Under the pieces are notes generated by a model that saw only the letters and a program-made list of their open reading frames with translations, made no database searches and was not told the origin of the DNA. The translations under genes were made by a program, and so were the position numbers. Shown here one piece after another: positions 4,884-6,464 of a stretch of DNA of 6,464 bases (the stretch's first letter is position 1; the number at the start of each line of letters is the position of its first letter). Location: assembly GCA_950068635.1 (NCBI GenBank), contig CATMIM010000063.1, positions 1 through 6,464 of the forward strand, written 5' to 3'. The stretch is from an uncultured Candidatus Poseidoniales archaeon (GTDB lineage Archaea; Thermoplasmatota; Poseidoniia; Poseidoniales; Thalassarchaeaceae).

Positions 4884-6464
4884 CAGGAATCACCTCCCTG
4901 ATGGCGGCGCTCGACGTGCAGCCAGGCGCTGCCTGCCAGCCGTGGTGATTCGAGATACTCTTCATCGGGCAGGACCACCGCCGTCCACGACTCGTCCTGT
5001 TCGTCAGCGGGGATGGTGGCATCGAGGCCGAACAGGGCGCCGTTGTGGTACTGCTCGCGCTCTTCGTCCAGTTTACGCTCGAGGTCGCGCAGGGCATGCT
5101 CATCGGCGCGCTCCCTGAGCACATGGTGCAGGGGCGAGTGTTCGAGGATCGGTGAGGGCAGGTCGAGCGGGTCGTCGATTCCCAGTTCCTTGCAGCGCTT
5201 CTCGGTCTCCCTGTGCACCAGCGCGGGGGCGAGCGGCAGTTCGTGGATGCGAATGCCGATGGCGTCGTAGACGGCGTTGCAGATGGCGGGCAGGATCGGG
5301 AGCAGCGGCCCTTCTCCCGCCTCCTTCGCCCCGAACGGCCCCTCCGGGTCGTTGCTCTCGACGATGATCGGCGTGACCTCAGGCATCTCGTGGACGGTGG
5401 GGATTTTGTAGTCCAGCAGGTCGGCGTTCAGCAGATTGCCCGAACGGCCGTAGCGCATCTCCTCAGAGAGCACCTGGCCCATCCCCATGTGGATCGAGCC
5501 GATCATCTGGCCCTCGACAGCCAACGGATTGAGCGCCTTGCCGCAATCGTGCGCAGCCCACACCTTGAGCACGGAGGTCTGGCCTGTCTCGACGTCTACC
5601 TTCACCTCGGCGACGTACGCGCTGAACGAATATGCGGGTGCCAAACCGGCGGCCGCTCCCTTGTGAGTTCGTCCCATGGGTGGCGTTCTATAGGCACCTG
5701 AGGAGACCAGCGCACCGCGGTCCTCCTGCGCCTTCTGCAATGCCTCGAGATACGAGACGCCGACCGCCGGGTCGTCCTTGCTGAAGATCCTGCGGTCGCC
5801 GATCACCAGTCGATCCGTGGGTGCACCGGTGATCATCGAGGTTGCATCGAGAAGTTCCTGGCGGATCTCCATGGCCGCGCTGATGGCCGCGTTGCAGTTC
5901 ATGAACGTCACACGGCTGGAATAGGAGCCGAGGTCGACCGGGCCGGTGTCCGTTTCCCGTGAGCGGATGCGGATCATGTCGAGCGGCAGTCCGAGCACCT
6001 CGGCGACGGACAGCGCGATCACTGTGTCGGAGCCTTGGCCGATCTCCGCGGCTCCGGTGTGCACGGTCACCCCGCCGTCCATGTCCACCTTGAGGTGGAC
6101 GGTGGCGTGCGGGAACTTGTTCGGCTCCCAGTGAATCGGCAGGGCGCTTCCGGAGATGAAGAAGCCACAGCCGATTCCGAATCCGTGTCCGAGAGGCAGT
6201 TTGCGGAAGCGGTCATCCCATCCCGAGGCCTGGCGCACCCGCTCGAGGCACTCCCTCATCCCGATGCTGGTGATGCGGAATCCGGTGATGGTGCGACTCA
6301 TCGGTGGCAGCAGGTTGGCGAGCCGGAAGTCGATCGGGTCGACGGAGAGCTGCTCGCACACGTCATCGATGCCGACCTCGACGGCGCAGCGCGAGTTGAC
6401 CGCGCCATGTCCGCGCATCGCTCCGCTGGCCGGCTTGTTGGTCCACACCCGTGTACCGGTGTAG
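4883..6464 (-). CDS. Molybdenum hydroxylase large (molybdopterin-binding) subunit, N-terminus beyond the window
   Basis: This is the catalytic subunit of the xanthine dehydrogenase / 4-hydroxybenzoyl-CoA reductase family, binding a molybdopterin cofactor. The frame stays open to base 6464; the GTG at 6448 (residue 1 below) is internal, because the preceding codons continue a family-like YTGTR sequence. Motifs seen are the cofactor loop GAMRGHG (9-15), EIGQGSDT (135-142), DCGKALNPLAVEGQ (301-314) followed by GSIHMGMGQ, and KEAGEGP (375-381), where Glu379 matches the catalytic glutamate of the family. The loop AMRGHG lacks the cysteine of the AYxCSFR motif of form I CO dehydrogenase. The usual family end is near residue 410 (LPLAPALV); about 105 more residues follow, with a very charged helix at about 441-467. 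The missing N-terminal part is likely about 300 residues. The gene overlaps the FAD-subunit gene by one base; the [2Fe-2S] subunit was not seen and probably lies upstream. The substrate is unknown. Confidence 0.93.
   Translation of the reverse strand, partial: YTGTRVWTNKPASGAMRGHGAVNSRCAVEVGIDDVCEQLSVDPIDFRLANLLPPMSRTITGFRITSIGMRECLERVRQASGWDDRFRKLPLGHGFGIGCGFFISGSALPIHWEPNKFPHATVHLKVDMDGGVTVHTGAAEIGQGSDTVIALSVAEVLGLPLDMIRIRSRETDTGPVDLGSYSSRVTFMNCNAAISAAMEIRQELLDATSMITGAPTDRLVIGDRRIFSKDDPAVGVSYLEALQKAQEDRGALVSSGAYRTPPMGRTHKGAAAGLAPAYSFSAYVAEVKVDVETGQTSVLKVWAAHDCGKALNPLAVEGQMIGSIHMGMGQVLSEEMRYGRSGNLLNADLLDYKIPTVHEMPEVTPIIVESNDPEGPFGAKEAGEGPLLPILPAICNAVYDAIGIRIHELPLAPALVHRETEKRCKELGIDDPLDLPSPILEHSPLHHVLRERADEHALRDLERKLDEEREQYHNGALFGLDATIPADEQDESWTAVVLPDEEYLESPRLAGSAWLHVERRHQGGDS
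4890..4897 (-). promoter_or_regulatory. Ribosome binding site of the FAD subunit, embedded in the upstream gene
   Basis: GGAGGTGA on the minus strand, six bases before the ATG at 4883, is the strongest binding site in the window. It falls in the last codons of the large subunit (the Gly-Gly-Asp codons before Ser and the stop). Together with the TGATG overlap it points to translational coupling of the two subunits. Confidence 0.85.

Noticed and set aside
5213..5701. Plus-strand open frame of 162 codons inside the large-subunit gene
   Set aside because: It is antisense to conserved catalytic motifs of the molybdenum enzyme and has no recognisable features of its own.
6446..6448. GTG as the true start of the large subunit
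   Set aside because: The frame is open upstream, the codons before it fit the family, and a complete subunit needs several hundred more N-terminal residues.
4883..6464. Annotation as form I CO dehydrogenase coxL
   Set aside because: The cofactor loop lacks the Cys-containing AYxCSFR signature.

Overview
All five recognisable genes lie on the minus strand, so transcription runs from high to low coordinates. The plus strand holds only antisense shadows of these genes. The window looks archaeal, most likely a marine Thermoplasmatota / Marine Group II-type euryarchaeon. This is an inference from four things: acidic proteins, a secreted beta-sandwich protein with a C-terminal hydrophobic anchor ending in RRRE, GGAGGTGA-type ribosome binding sites, and a TATA-like box ahead of one gene without a clear -35/-10 pair. 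No 16S gene or other decisive marker is present, so a bacterial origin is not excluded.

Region 1 (6464 down to 3888) encodes two subunits of a xanthine-dehydrogenase-family molybdenum hydroxylase: the C-terminal two thirds of the molybdopterin-binding large subunit, cut by the window edge, and the complete FAD-binding medium subunit. Stop and start overlap by one base (TGATG), and the ribosome binding site of the second gene lies inside the last codons of the first. The medium subunit carries a cysteine-rich insertion like the extra [4Fe-4S] loop of the beta subunit of 4-hydroxybenzoyl-CoA reductase. The large subunit has AMRGHG where form I CO dehydrogenase has a Cys-containing AYxCSFR loop. 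The complex is therefore better described as 4-hydroxybenzoyl-CoA-reductase-like than as a CO dehydrogenase. The small [2Fe-2S] subunit is not in the window.

Region 2 (3875 to 2925) follows after only 12 bases, with its own strong ribosome binding site. It encodes an exported, membrane-anchored, probably glycosylated beta-sandwich protein of unknown role.

Region 3 (2924 to 2727) is the only real intergenic gap, 198 bases. It has GC-rich palindromes after the surface-protein gene, a 10-base direct repeat and a TATA-like promoter candidate. It probably separates two transcription units.

Region 4 (2726 to 1) holds a DUF4350-type two-pass membrane protein with a large, cysteine-paired outside domain, then 27 bases later a MoxR-family AAA+ ATPase that runs off the left edge. 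MoxR and DUF4350 proteins are commonly neighbours in envelope-associated MoxR/DUF58/transglutaminase clusters. No mobile element, CRISPR array, tRNA or rRNA was seen.
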